A stretch of DNA of 64,000 nucleotides, from contig JACQYA010000078.1 of NCBI GenBank assembly GCA_016208425.1, positions 16,579 through 80,578 of the forward strand, read 5' to 3'. Made by a program: the position numbers and the translations under genes. Numbering within the stretch: the first letter of the stretch is position 1; the number at the start of each line of letters is the position of its first letter. Below the pieces are notes generated by a model, which saw only the letters and a list, made by a program, of their open reading frames with translations, was not told the origin of the DNA and searched no databases. Shown in pieces: positions 56,159 through 64,000 of the stretch. The DNA is from Betaproteobacteria bacterium. Its GTDB lineage: Bacteria; Pseudomonadota; Gammaproteobacteria; Burkholderiales; Rhodocyclaceae.

Positions 56159-57361
56159 TCAGAACATCGCTTCGAACACTCCGGCCGCGCCCATGCCGGT
56201 GCCTATGCACATCGTCACCATGCCGTAGCGCTGCCCGGTGCGCCGCAAGCCGTGGACGATGGTCGCCGTGCGGATTGCGCCGGTCGCACCGAGCGGATGT
56301 CCGAGAGCGATGGCGCCGCCGAGCGGGTTAACTTTGGCCGGATCGAGGCCGAGCGTGCGCACGACGGCCAGCGCTTGCGCGGCGAAGGCTTCGTTCAGCT
56401 CGATCCAGCCCACATCGTCCTGCCGGATGCCGGCCTGCCCGAGCGCGCGCGGGATCGCCTCGACCGGGCCGATGCCCATGATCTCCGGCGGCACGCCGGC
56501 CACCGAGTAGCCGGCAAAGCGGGCGAGCGGCTTGAGGTCGAACTGTTTCAGGGTTGTTTCTGAGACGACCAGCACCGCCGCCGCGCCATCGGACATCTGC
56601 GAGCTGTTGCCGGCGGTGACCGAGCCGCGCGCGGCGAACACCGGCTTGAGCCGGGCGAGACGCTCCAGCGAGCTGTCCGGGCGCGGCCCCTCGTCGGTCT
56701 CGGCGAGAAAGTCCCTGACCGCGACTTCGCCGGTTTGCAGATCCGGGACGCGCGCGGCGACCCGGTACGGCGAGATCTCGGCCTTGAAGTGGCCGGCTGC
56801 GATCGCCGCGCACGCCTTCCGGTGCGAGGCGACGGCAAAGGCGTCCTGATCTTCGCGCGACACCTTCCAGCGTGCGGCGACTTTTTCGGCGGTAATCCCC
56901 ATGCCGAAGGCGATCGCGGTGTTTTCCTCTTTCTCGAAGAAGGCCGGATTGATCGCGATCTTGTTGCCCATCATCTGGTTCATCAGCGACATCGTCTCGG
57001 TGCCGGCGGCGATCATCACGTCGGCCTCGCCCAAGCGGATACGGTCGGCGGCCAATACGACCGCCTGCAAACCGGACGCGCAAAAGCGGTTGACCGTCAT
57101 CCCCGGCACGCTGTCCGGTAGTCCGGCCAGCAATGCGCCGATGCGCGCGACGTTCATTCCCTGCTCGGCTTCGGGCATCGCGCAGCCGACGATGACGTCG
57201 CCGACCAGCGCCGGATCCAACCCCGGCGCCTGCGCCAGCACCGAGCGGATCGCGTGCGCCAGCATGTCGTCCGGGCGAACGTGGGCGAACATGCCTTTGC
57301 GCTTGGCCACCGGCAGGCGCGTCGCGGCAACGATGTAGGCATCCTGAACCTGTTTGCTCAT
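56159..57361 (-). CDS. Acetyl-CoA C-acyltransferase (thiolase)
   Basis: A 400-residue thiolase. The nucleophile Cys is C94 in NRFCASGLQAV. The C-terminal active-site pair is H355 in GGAIALGHPLGATG and C385 in CIGTGMGAAG. It cleaves 3-ketoacyl-CoA with CoA at the end of each beta-oxidation turn. It starts 13 bp after the hydroxyacyl-CoA dehydrogenase/hydratase gene, forming a fadBA-type pair. Its segments resemble FadA/FadI more than acetoacetyl-CoA thiolase, but chain-length preference is not readable from sequence. Confidence 0.93.
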   Translation of the reverse strand: MSKQVQDAYIVAATRLPVAKRKGMFAHVRPDDMLAHAIRSVLAQAPGLDPALVGDVIVGCAMPEAEQGMNVARIGALLAGLPDSVPGMTVNRFCASGLQAVVLAADRIRLGEADVMIAAGTETMSLMNQMMGNKIAINPAFFEKEENTAIAFGMGITAEKVAARWKVSREDQDAFAVASHRKACAAIAAGHFKAEISPYRVAARVPDLQTGEVAVRDFLAETDEGPRPDSSLERLARLKPVFAARGSVTAGNSSQMSDGAAAVLVVSETTLKQFDLKPLARFAGYSVAGVPPEIMGIGPVEAIPRALGQAGIRQDDVGWIELNEAFAAQALAVVRTLGLDPAKVNPLGGAIALGHPLGATGAIRTATIVHGLRRTGQRYGMVTMCIGTGMGAAGVFEAMF

Positions 57362-57374
57362 GTCTGTTCTCCGA

Positions 57375-59753
57375 TCAGTTGCGTAGCGGCTTGCCTGTTT
57401 CCAGCGTGTGCTGGATGCGTTGCCGGGTTTTTTCGGTTTTCAGCAACTCGAGGAAAAGCTTGCGCTCCACGGTGAGCAGCCACGCCTCGTCGACCGGCGA
57501 TCCGGTCTCGACCTCGCCACCACACAGAGCCGTAGCGGCGGCGCGGGCAACGGTGTAGTCGTGCGCAGAAATCATGCCGCCTTCCTTCATGTTGGCGAGC
57601 ATCATTTCGCAGTTGGCGATGCCGGTTCGCCCCGCGACCTTGATACCGCGCGGCGGCAGCTTCGTGGTGTAGCCCGCCTCGGCCATCCCGCGCGCCTCGC
57701 GGACGGCGATGTAGAGCAGCTCGTTGGCGTTGAAGACAACCCGGTCGGTATCCAGCACAAAACCGAGTTCCTTCGCTTGTGCGCCGCTTTTTGAGACACT
57801 GGCCATGGCGATGGTCATGAACACCGGTTGAATGAACTCGAAGGGATCGTTGCCGCCGGTCTTCGCCGCGTTCTGCCAGGCACGGATGGCAAACTCCTTG
57901 CAGCCTCCCCCGGCCGGAATCAGCCCGACACCCGCTTCGACCAAGCCGATGTAGCTTTCCAGCGCGACGACGCGCTTGGCCGCGTGCATCAAAAACTCGC
58001 AGCCACCGCCGAGCGCCATGCCCTGTACGGCAGCAACCACCGGCACCTGGGCGTATTTGATGCGCAGCGCGGTGTTCTGGAACTCGCCGACGTACTTTTC
58101 CAACAGGTCGAACTGGCCGGCGGCAATCGCTTCGACCACCTCCTTGAGGTTTGCACCGAGCGCAAACGGCGCTTCGTGCCAGACGACCAGCCCCCGATAG
58201 TCGGCCTCGGCACGGGCGATGGCCTCTTGCAGGCCGACGATCACGTCGCGGCCCAGCGTGTGGTTCTTCGACTTGACGCTGACGATGGCGATTTCGGCGT
58301 CAATCTGCGGCAAGACCCACAGGTGGACACCGTCGTTTTCCCACACGGTCGTGCCTTCTGCCGCCAATTCGCCCAGCATCCGCTCGGGGAAAATCTGGCG
58401 CCGGTAGACCGGCAAGGTCGAACGCGCCCTGAGCGCATCGGCGCTGGCCGAGTACGAACCCGCAGGCGCATGCACGCCGTCGCGGGCGAACACCCAGGCC
58501 GGCAGCGGCGCGCCGCTCATCGCCATGCCAGCGGCGATATCGGCCTGCACCGCTCCGGCAATCGTCCGCCAGCCGGCGGCCTGCCAGGCCTCGAACGGGC
58601 CTTGCGACCAGCCGAACCCCCAGCGCATCGCGAAATCGACATCGCGCGCGTTGTCGGCAATTTCCGCCAGATGACAGGCAACGTAGTGAAAAATATCGCG
58701 GAAGATCGCCCACAGGAATTGCGCCTGCGGATGCTCGCTGGCGCGCAGTTGGGCGAATTTTTCGGACGGGTTCTTGGTTTTCAGGATGGACAGCACCTCC
58801 GGCGCGATGTCGCCGGCCGAATCGCGGTAGTCCTGTGCGGCGAGGTCGAGCACCTTGATCGTCTTGCCGTCTTTCCTGTAGATGCCGCAGCGCGTTTTCT
58901 GGCCGAGCGCACCCTTGCCGATCAGCGCCGCGAGCCACGCCGGCACGGCGTAGTGGCGATGCCACGGATCGCCGGGCAGCGTGTCCTGCATCGTCTTGAT
59001 AACATGCGCCATCGTGTCCAGTCCGACGACGTCGGCGGTGCGATAAGTGGCGCTCTTCGGGCGGCCGATGAGGGGGCCGGTCAGCGCGTCCACCACATCA
59101 AAGCCGAGGCCGAGGCGGGCCGTGTGGTGCATCACGGCGAGGATCGAAAATACGCCGACACGGTTGGCGACGAAGTTGGGTGTATCGGGCGCGCGCACGA
59201 TCCCTTTGCCGAGACGCGAAACCAGCCACGATTCGAGGTTGTCGAGCAGCGCCGGATCGGTCGTCGCGGTCGAAATCAGCTCGACCAGATGCATGTAGCG
59301 CGGCGGGTTGAAGAAATGGATACCGCAAAAGCGCGACCGCAAGATCTCGGGCAAACCTTCCGATAGACGGTTGATCGACAACCCGGAGGTATTCGAGGCG
59401 ATGATCGCGCCGGGCGATATGAATGGCGCAATCTTTCGGTACAGATCGTCCTTCCACTCCATCTTCTCGGCGATGGCTTCGATAATCAGGTCGCAATCGC
59501 GGAGCTGCTCAAGGTGCTGACCGTAATTGGCGGCGTCGATGGCGGCGGCGCGATCCCTGGTGGCGAGCGGCGACGGATCCAGCTGCTTGAGTCCGTCGAT
59601 GGCTTTCGCGACGATCCCGTTCGTGTCGCCCTCTTTGGCCGGCAGGTCGAAAAGCACCACCGGCACTTCGGCGTTCGCGAGGTGCGCGGCGATTTGCGCA
59701 CCCATCACGCCGGCGCCGAGCACGGCGGCCTTGCGTACGATGAAGTTGCTCAA
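57375..59753 (-). CDS. 3-hydroxyacyl-CoA dehydrogenase / enoyl-CoA hydratase (dehydrogenase domain first)
   Basis: A 792-residue bifunctional beta-oxidation enzyme. The NAD-binding motif AAVLGAGVMGAQIAAHL lies at about residues 9-25, followed by the dehydrogenase signature IHFFNPPRYMHLVELI (about 141-156) and a C-terminal dehydrogenase domain. A crotonase domain (about 490-700) carries MALGGGCEFLMHAAKRVVA and EAGVGLIPAGGGCKEF. The order (dehydrogenase then hydratase) is that of Bacillus FadN-like proteins, opposite to FadB/FadJ. It is coupled to the downstream thiolase. A second bifunctional enzyme of FadB/FadJ order lies at 61.9 kb. Confidence 0.93.
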   Translation of the reverse strand: MSNFIVRKAAVLGAGVMGAQIAAHLANAEVPVVLFDLPAKEGDTNGIVAKAIDGLKQLDPSPLATRDRAAAIDAANYGQHLEQLRDCDLIIEAIAEKMEWKDDLYRKIAPFISPGAIIASNTSGLSINRLSEGLPEILRSRFCGIHFFNPPRYMHLVELISTATTDPALLDNLESWLVSRLGKGIVRAPDTPNFVANRVGVFSILAVMHHTARLGLGFDVVDALTGPLIGRPKSATYRTADVVGLDTMAHVIKTMQDTLPGDPWHRHYAVPAWLAALIGKGALGQKTRCGIYRKDGKTIKVLDLAAQDYRDSAGDIAPEVLSILKTKNPSEKFAQLRASEHPQAQFLWAIFRDIFHYVACHLAEIADNARDVDFAMRWGFGWSQGPFEAWQAAGWRTIAGAVQADIAAGMAMSGAPLPAWVFARDGVHAPAGSYSASADALRARSTLPVYRRQIFPERMLGELAAEGTTVWENDGVHLWVLPQIDAEIAIVSVKSKNHTLGRDVIVGLQEAIARAEADYRGLVVWHEAPFALGANLKEVVEAIAAGQFDLLEKYVGEFQNTALRIKYAQVPVVAAVQGMALGGGCEFLMHAAKRVVALESYIGLVEAGVGLIPAGGGCKEFAIRAWQNAAKTGGNDPFEFIQPVFMTIAMASVSKSGAQAKELGFVLDTDRVVFNANELLYIAVREARGMAEAGYTTKLPPRGIKVAGRTGIANCEMMLANMKEGGMISAHDYTVARAAATALCGGEVETGSPVDEAWLLTVERKLFLELLKTEKTRQRIQHTLETGKPLRN

Positions 59754-59894
59754 GCTGTTCTCCTGAATGGTGTGATCCGTGGTATTCGTCGCGCCGAGGT
59801 TTTCTGGAACGCTTCCCCATGAAACCGCGCGACCGCGAGTTAAACGAACGTTTGAATTATACGGCGAATGATCGGCGCGTCAAGTGCTTCCGGC

Positions 59895-59928
59895 AAAAAA
59901 ACAGCCCCGCAGCTCGCGCTCCGGGGCT
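59895..59928 (-). terminator. Rho-independent terminator after the fadL-like gene
   Basis: On the reverse strand AGCCCCG and CGGGGCT form a perfect 7-bp stem with a 12-nt loop, followed by G and seven T. It begins 25 bp beyond the porin gene stop. Confidence 0.85.
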
Positions 59929-59952
59929 ATTTCGCAGGAAGAGAAAGCCGGA

Positions 59953-61260
59953 TCAGAAGTTCATGTTGTACTGCATCGACAACAGGTCGGCGCTGGTCTT
60001 GAAATCGCCGCGAACTGTTTGCAAGGTGGCGGTCTCGGCGGTATTCGTCACAGCGCGGTTGGTCGACGTATCCTTGAAGAAAATATGCGCGTAACCGACA
60101 TCGAGAGAACTGGCTTTGGAGAGATTCCAGCGCGCGCCTACAGACAGCCAGGTGCGATCCGAATCCGGCACCGTCATCGTGCGGCTTTCGGCGTTGGGAA
60201 CCGGCGACTGGTCGTAGGCCGTACCGAAGCGCAGGCTCAGCGCCTCGCTAACCTGGTACTTGGCGCCCAGGCCGACCCGGTAGGAATCCTTCATGTTGTA
60301 GCGGAGCGGCGCCGCAACCGCCGCTCCGCTGGCGGAACTGACCGCCGTCAGAGCCTTGACCGAACTCCACCCCGTCCACGTGATGTCGCCGAGCATCTCC
60401 CAGCGGTCGCTCAACTTCTGGCTGACCGCCATGGAGAAGTTGTCGGGCGTTTCGAGCTGGGCGCGGATCGCGCGGTCTACGCCCAGCGCGTCGACGCGCT
60501 GCTTGCCTTCGAGGTGGAACTTCATCGCCGAACGGTACGCCAAACCGATCCGCGTCGACGGCGAGATCTGGAACATCGCGCCCAGGTTGTAACCCCAAGC
60601 GTCGTCGTCGCCTTCGAGGATGCCCTCCGGCCCGAGCCCAGCAGCGGAGATGAAAGGCGTGGCCTGCTTAAACTTGATCTCGTTCTTCGCATAGTTCAAG
60701 CCGAATCCGAGCGACACCATGTCGTTCACTTTATAGGCGACCGAAGGGTTGATGTTGATCTGGTGGATAGACGTGTAACGCCCGGAGAAGCGTCCCGCGA
60801 AGCCGGGATCGTATTCGGTCTCGCTGCCGTAGGTGGCCGAAATACCGACGCCGACGCGCAGTGCCGGGCTGATCGCGTAAGAGTAGAAACCAGCAGGAAT
60901 CAGCGCCAGGCCACCGCCGTCGCCGCCGTCCGAACCGATCGGATGAAATGCGCCGGTCGGCGCGCCGGTCGCCGGATTGATGACGGGCATCGGCGTGGTG
61001 CCCTTGTTCGAGAAATGCACGGAGCGGTTAAGCAAGGTGCCCGCCGCACTGATGCTGCTCCCCTCGGACAGATAGGTCATGCCGGCCGGGTTGAAGAAGA
61101 TCGTGCTCGCGTCCTCGGCGACGGCGGCCGCGCCCGCGTAGGCAACGCCAGTACCCGCCCCGTTCTGGTTTTGCAACTGAAAGCCCGAGGCTGCGGCGTA
61201 GGTTGAACACAGACCCAGAACCAGCGCTGCAACCGGCTTCATTTTTGTCTCTTGTATCAT
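59953..61260 (-). CDS. fadL: OmpP1/FadL-family outer-membrane transporter
   Basis: A 435-residue outer-membrane beta-barrel for long-chain fatty acids or other hydrophobic compounds. A signal peptide (MKPVAALVLGLCSTYAAA) precedes the mature N-terminus SGFQLQNQNGAGTG; the family hatch signature is STIFFNPAGMTYL. Many amphipathic strands follow and the protein ends in an aromatic residue (Phe), as outer-membrane proteins do. The ATG at 61260 has a GAGGAG site 9 bp upstream; the ATG at 61242 (MKPV) is the alternative. The terminator follows. The adjoining beta-oxidation genes point to fatty-acid uptake. Confidence 0.92.
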   Translation of the reverse strand: MIQETKMKPVAALVLGLCSTYAAASGFQLQNQNGAGTGVAYAGAAAVAEDASTIFFNPAGMTYLSEGSSISAAGTLLNRSVHFSNKGTTPMPVINPATGAPTGAFHPIGSDGGDGGGLALIPAGFYSYAISPALRVGVGISATYGSETEYDPGFAGRFSGRYTSIHQININPSVAYKVNDMVSLGFGLNYAKNEIKFKQATPFISAAGLGPEGILEGDDDAWGYNLGAMFQISPSTRIGLAYRSAMKFHLEGKQRVDALGVDRAIRAQLETPDNFSMAVSQKLSDRWEMLGDITWTGWSSVKALTAVSSASGAAVAAPLRYNMKDSYRVGLGAKYQVSEALSLRFGTAYDQSPVPNAESRTMTVPDSDRTWLSVGARWNLSKASSLDVGYAHIFFKDTSTNRAVTNTAETATLQTVRGDFKTSADLLSMQYNMNF

Positions 61261-61479
61261 TGTTTGGCACTCCTCTACAGTTCTACAGTTGGTGGTGGTC
61301 GTGGTGTTAAGTGCCCGCGCAAAAAATTCCCCGGCAGCGTTGCGCCTTCCTTGCCGTACTAAAACACTCTCTGCGTCGGCGCACCTTGCTGGAAAATTCT
61401 TGCGCAGGCACTTATTGATCCCACGTGTTGCGAAACAGATACATGGATTCTAAGCACAGTTGAAAAAAAATAGCTCGAA
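61261..61479. other. Intergenic region upstream of fadL
   Basis: A 219-bp gap between the porin start and the thioesterase stop, both on the reverse strand. It should hold the fadL promoter. I see AT-rich stretches but no confident -35/-10 pair and no FadR-like operator I can defend. Confidence 0.4.
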
Positions 61480-61878
61480 TTAATCGCTGTCGGGCAACTC
61501 GCGCTTGTTGCCGTGTTGGTCAATTGCAACATAGGTGAGCGTCGCCTCGGTCACCTTGACGGTTATCGGCTGCGTCGGGTTGCGCTCGGCGTACACCTCG
61601 ACGTTGACCTTGATCGACGTTCGGCCAGTGCCGACAACTTCGGCAAAAAAGCTGACGACATCGCCGACCGATACCGGCTGTTTGAACAAAAACGAGTTGA
61701 CCGCTACCGTCGCCACCCTGCCGCGCGCCCGGCGCATCGCCGGGATAGCGCCGGCGATGTCCACTTGGGCCATGATCCAGCCGCCGAAAATATCGCCGTT
61801 CTGGTTGACGTCGGCCGGTAGCGGCATGACGCGCAGCGTGGGCTGCCGCTTCGGCAGTTGTGCCAGGTGGTCAGACAT
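61480..61878 (-). CDS. Acyl-CoA thioesterase (YciA-like hotdog)
   Basis: A 132-residue hotdog-fold thioesterase. The key segment NQNGDIFGGWIMAQVDIAGAI (about 26-46) holds the catalytic Asn/Asp region of the YciA/acyl-CoA thioester hydrolase group, and NSFLFKQPVSVGDVVSFFAEV follows. It hydrolyses acyl-CoA to free acid and CoA. Its start overlaps the stop of the upstream bifunctional enzyme by 8 bp, so it is part of the same operon. Substrate chain length cannot be inferred. Confidence 0.92.
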   Translation of the reverse strand: MSDHLAQLPKRQPTLRVMPLPADVNQNGDIFGGWIMAQVDIAGAIPAMRRARGRVATVAVNSFLFKQPVSVGDVVSFFAEVVGTGRTSIKVNVEVYAERNPTQPITVKVTEATLTYVAIDQHGNKRELPDSD

Positions 61879-63805
61879 GCAAATTCTTCAGGTAGTTGAG
61901 CGGCCCGCCCCGGAAGGGCGCGAAGCCGGTCCCGAATATTACGCCGGCGTCGGCCAGATCGGCGTCGGCGACGATGCCCTCGATTACCAGTTGCTGCGCG
62001 CGCGCCAGCAGCGGCTTGAGCAGGCGCTGCACCAGTCCGGGCGGCACATTGCCGGCCGGATTTTTGTTCGCCTTGCCGTTGGCGTAGCTGTAAAAGCCGC
62101 TGCCGGTCTTGCGCCCGAGTTGGCCGGCATCGACGTGTTGTACGAGACATTTCGGCGGCTCGCTGCCCATGCCGGCCAGGCCGCTGGCGAGGCTCTTCCC
62201 GGCTGCCAGAGCAATGTCGAGACCGACGGTATCGATCAGTTCGATCGGCCCCATCGGCATGCCGAACGCGAGCATCGCTTCGTCTACGGTCTCCGGCGAA
62301 ATGCCTTCGTCGACACAACGCATCGCTTCGAGCATATAGGGTGCGAGCACGGCGTTGACCAGGAAGCCCGGCGCGCTTTTTACCGGCAAAGGCAAACGGT
62401 CGATCTGTTTGACGAAAGCGGCGGCGCGTCTGGCCATCTCGGAATCGCCCCCTTGGGCCGAAACGACCTCGACCAGTGGCATCTTGGCCATCGGATTGAA
62501 AAAGTGAATGCCGACCAGGCGTGCCGGATTGGCCAGCACGGTGCGCAGATCCTCCAGTTTGAGACTGGAGGTATTGGTCGCCAAAACCGCATCGGGTTTC
62601 ATCGCCGCGTCCAGCTTCCTCAGTAGCGCGTGCTTGGCTTCGAGGTTCTCGAAAACGGCTTCGATCACGATGTCGGCACGCGCCGCGCCGTGTCCCTCGG
62701 GATCCGGTATTAGGCGATCCATGACGTTGCGCAGTTGCAGCTTGTCCTTGATGCGTTTGCTCCACGCCGCATAAGCGCGCTTCAGCGCCGGTGCGATGCG
62801 TTCCATGCCCTGATCCTGCAGTGTCACGGTAAGCCCGCGTAGCGCGCACCAGGCGGCGATGTCGCCGCCCATGACGCCGGCGCCGACCACATGCACGTGG
62901 TCGGCCGGAAAGTCGCCGCTTTTGCCAAAACCTTTGAGCCGTTCTTGCAGGAAGAAAACCCGGATCAGGTTGCGCGCCGTCGGCGAGCTGACGACGCTGT
63001 CGACCAGCTCGGGTGCGGCCAAGGCGTTTCCGCCATGTTTGGCCCAGAGGTCGATGATCGCGTAAGGCGCCGGATAGTGCTCGGGGCGTGCCCGCCGGGC
63101 GACCTGCTTCCGGGCGCCGCCGGCGACGATACTTTTGAGCGGGCCGTTCAGCAGCCGTTGCAACAACGGCAAGCGGCGGCGCGGCGTGTCTGAGAGGAGC
63201 AGGATACGCGCGGCGCTTTCCATCACTCTGGGCGGCACGCACTCGTCGGCCAGACCGAAACGCTTCGCTTTTTTTGCGTCAATGGATTTGCCGGTAAGCA
63301 TCATGTCCAGCGCCGCCTGCGGCCCGATGCGTTGCGGCAAACGCAAGATGCCGCCCCAGCCGGGGAAAATGCCGAGCATCACTTCGGGCAGAGCCATTTT
63401 TGTTCCCGGCTCGTCGACCGCCAGCAGGTAGCGGCACGCCAGCGCCAGCTCCAGCCCGCCGCCCAGGCAGTGGCCGCGCACCAGCGCCAGCGTCGGGTAG
63501 TGCGCGGCGGCCAGGCGGTTGAAAAGATTCCAGCCGCGCGCGACCAGCCGGCGCGCTTTCTCCGGCGTATCGAGCTGGCCGAATTCCTGGATGTCGGCGC
63601 CGGCAGCGAAGCCGGCGGCTTTGCCCGAGCGGAAGATCAGACCCGCTGGCGGATAAACTTCCAGTTGGTCGAGAATCTGGCCGAGTTCGTCCATCACCTC
63701 GGCGGACAGGGAATTGGCCGACTCGCCGGCCTTGTCGAGCGTCGCCCAGGCGATGCCGTCGGCGCCGACTTCGAGCTGCCAGTGCTGGGTATTGTTTGTA
63801 TCCAT
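61871..63805 (-). CDS. Enoyl-CoA hydratase / 3-hydroxyacyl-CoA dehydrogenase (FadB/FadJ type)
   Basis: A 644-residue bifunctional enzyme from the ATG at 63805 (MDTNNTQHWQL). The crotonase domain (about 1-190) has AAGFAAGADIQEF and HCLGGGLELALACRYLLA. The NAD-binding motif VHVVGAGVMGGDIAAW is near residue 305, and IHFFNPMAKMPLVEVV and the C-terminal dehydrogenase domain (GFLVNAVLAPYMLEA) follow. The order hydratase-dehydrogenase is that of E. coli FadB/FadJ, though it is shorter than both. An ATG at 63814 (MPNMDT) is an alternative, but GGA is better spaced for 63805. Confidence 0.92.
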   Translation of the reverse strand: MDTNNTQHWQLEVGADGIAWATLDKAGESANSLSAEVMDELGQILDQLEVYPPAGLIFRSGKAAGFAAGADIQEFGQLDTPEKARRLVARGWNLFNRLAAAHYPTLALVRGHCLGGGLELALACRYLLAVDEPGTKMALPEVMLGIFPGWGGILRLPQRIGPQAALDMMLTGKSIDAKKAKRFGLADECVPPRVMESAARILLLSDTPRRRLPLLQRLLNGPLKSIVAGGARKQVARRARPEHYPAPYAIIDLWAKHGGNALAAPELVDSVVSSPTARNLIRVFFLQERLKGFGKSGDFPADHVHVVGAGVMGGDIAAWCALRGLTVTLQDQGMERIAPALKRAYAAWSKRIKDKLQLRNVMDRLIPDPEGHGAARADIVIEAVFENLEAKHALLRKLDAAMKPDAVLATNTSSLKLEDLRTVLANPARLVGIHFFNPMAKMPLVEVVSAQGGDSEMARRAAAFVKQIDRLPLPVKSAPGFLVNAVLAPYMLEAMRCVDEGISPETVDEAMLAFGMPMGPIELIDTVGLDIALAAGKSLASGLAGMGSEPPKCLVQHVDAGQLGRKTGSGFYSYANGKANKNPAGNVPPGLVQRLLKPLLARAQQLVIEGIVADADLADAGVIFGTGFAPFRGGPLNYLKNLHV

Positions 63806-63855
63806 GTTAGGCATTCCGTCAGGCCATCTTAGAAATAACCGGCGCTGCGCGTAAG

Positions 63856-64000
63856 TTACCTGCCTACCAAGCAACAACCACGCTGCGAAAGTGTTTTGAT
63901 GTCGGCTGCAAAGGTTTGGGAATGAGAAATATCCTCCCGTAGCACTCCAGCACTGGCAGTTGCCACACTTACCAGCTCGTCCATTTCCAAGCCAAAGAAT
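63856..64000 (-). CDS. C-terminal end of an unidentified gene (runs off the window)
   Basis: The last 47 codons of a reverse-strand frame ending at TAA (63856-63858). The reading contains ELVSVATASAGVLREDISHS and FAADIKTLSQRG and ends CCLVGR. I do not recognise the family. The AT content is higher than in the flanking fad genes. With no start in view it may also be non-coding. Confidence 0.35.
   Translation of the reverse strand, partial: FFGLEMDELVSVATASAGVLREDISHSQTFAADIKTLSQRGCCLVGR

Noticed and set aside
1..64000. tRNA, rRNA, CRISPR arrays and prophage genes
   Set aside because: I looked for tRNA cloverleaf ends, repeat-spacer patterns and phage structural or integrase genes and saw none; covariance-model searches could still find a small RNA.

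Overview
The window is a 64 kb piece of a high-GC (clearly above 60 % by eye) proteobacterial chromosome. The gene set points to a betaproteobacterium, most likely Rhodocyclales or a relative: icd paired with aceK, zapD beside coaE, a SulP/Usp/two-component block, DUF2802 and SPOR proteins, and a beta-oxidation cluster with FadL. The order-level assignment is inference. I saw no rRNA, tRNA or CRISPR array.

Layout. 1-7.1 kb is housekeeping: the 5' end of coaBC, radC, glnS, pyrF, a broken aceK, icd with a good terminator, and a decayed CoA-transferase fragment. 7.2-13.7 kb holds a secreted FecR/DUF6600 protein, then a SulP anion transporter preceded by four phased 11-bp TTAAC repeats, a Usp-like protein and an OmpR-type two-component system. 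13.7-21.3 kb carries a YajD-type HNH protein and two very large signalling proteins: a CHASE-PAS-PAS hybrid kinase, and a kinase-less multi-receiver/PAS/GAF/Hpt/EAL protein. 21.7-27.2 kb is a polyamine-type cluster (membrane-anchored SpeE-like enzyme, FAD-dependent lipoprotein, SpeD) split by an AT-richer Eco29kI-like GIY-YIG restriction-modification pair. 27.3-31.9 kb has a TrpB2-type synthase, a SPOR protein, coaE, zapD and glucokinase. 32.1-42.9 kb is a glycogen operon (glgP, glgB, glgX, malQ) split by a PaeR7I/XhoI-like restriction-modification pair placed 4 bp after the glgP stop. 43.0-49.6 kb holds small and large lipoproteins, nested dead insertion sequences (ISAs1 family inside IS256 family), a vapC remnant and an RstA/RstB-like two-component system. 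49.6-56.0 kb has an LplT-PlsC fusion, recG, ridA, and TPR, SPOR and DUF2802 proteins. 56.1-63.8 kb is a fatty-acid degradation cluster: thiolase, two bifunctional hydratase/dehydrogenases of opposite domain order, FadL porin and a thioesterase.

How the genes work together. Glucokinase plus GlgP, GlgB, GlgX and MalQ form a glycogen/maltodextrin turnover unit. FadL, two FadB-like enzymes, a thiolase and a thioesterase form a fatty-acid uptake and beta-oxidation unit. The two giant signalling proteins probably form a phosphorelay that ends in c-di-GMP hydrolysis.

The most notable signals are: two complete type II restriction-modification systems wedged cleanly inside metabolic operons; the phased repeat operator upstream of sulP; loss of most of the AceK catalytic core while its target icd is intact; an in-frame 9-residue duplication in RecG and a roughly 24-residue insertion beside the GlnRS active site; and a nested transposon whose insertion duplication and ends can be read directly. 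Several genes here (aceK, a CaiB-like gene, IS256, vapC, perhaps a TetR gene) are internally deleted or truncated, which suggests a genome losing DNA by short deletions.
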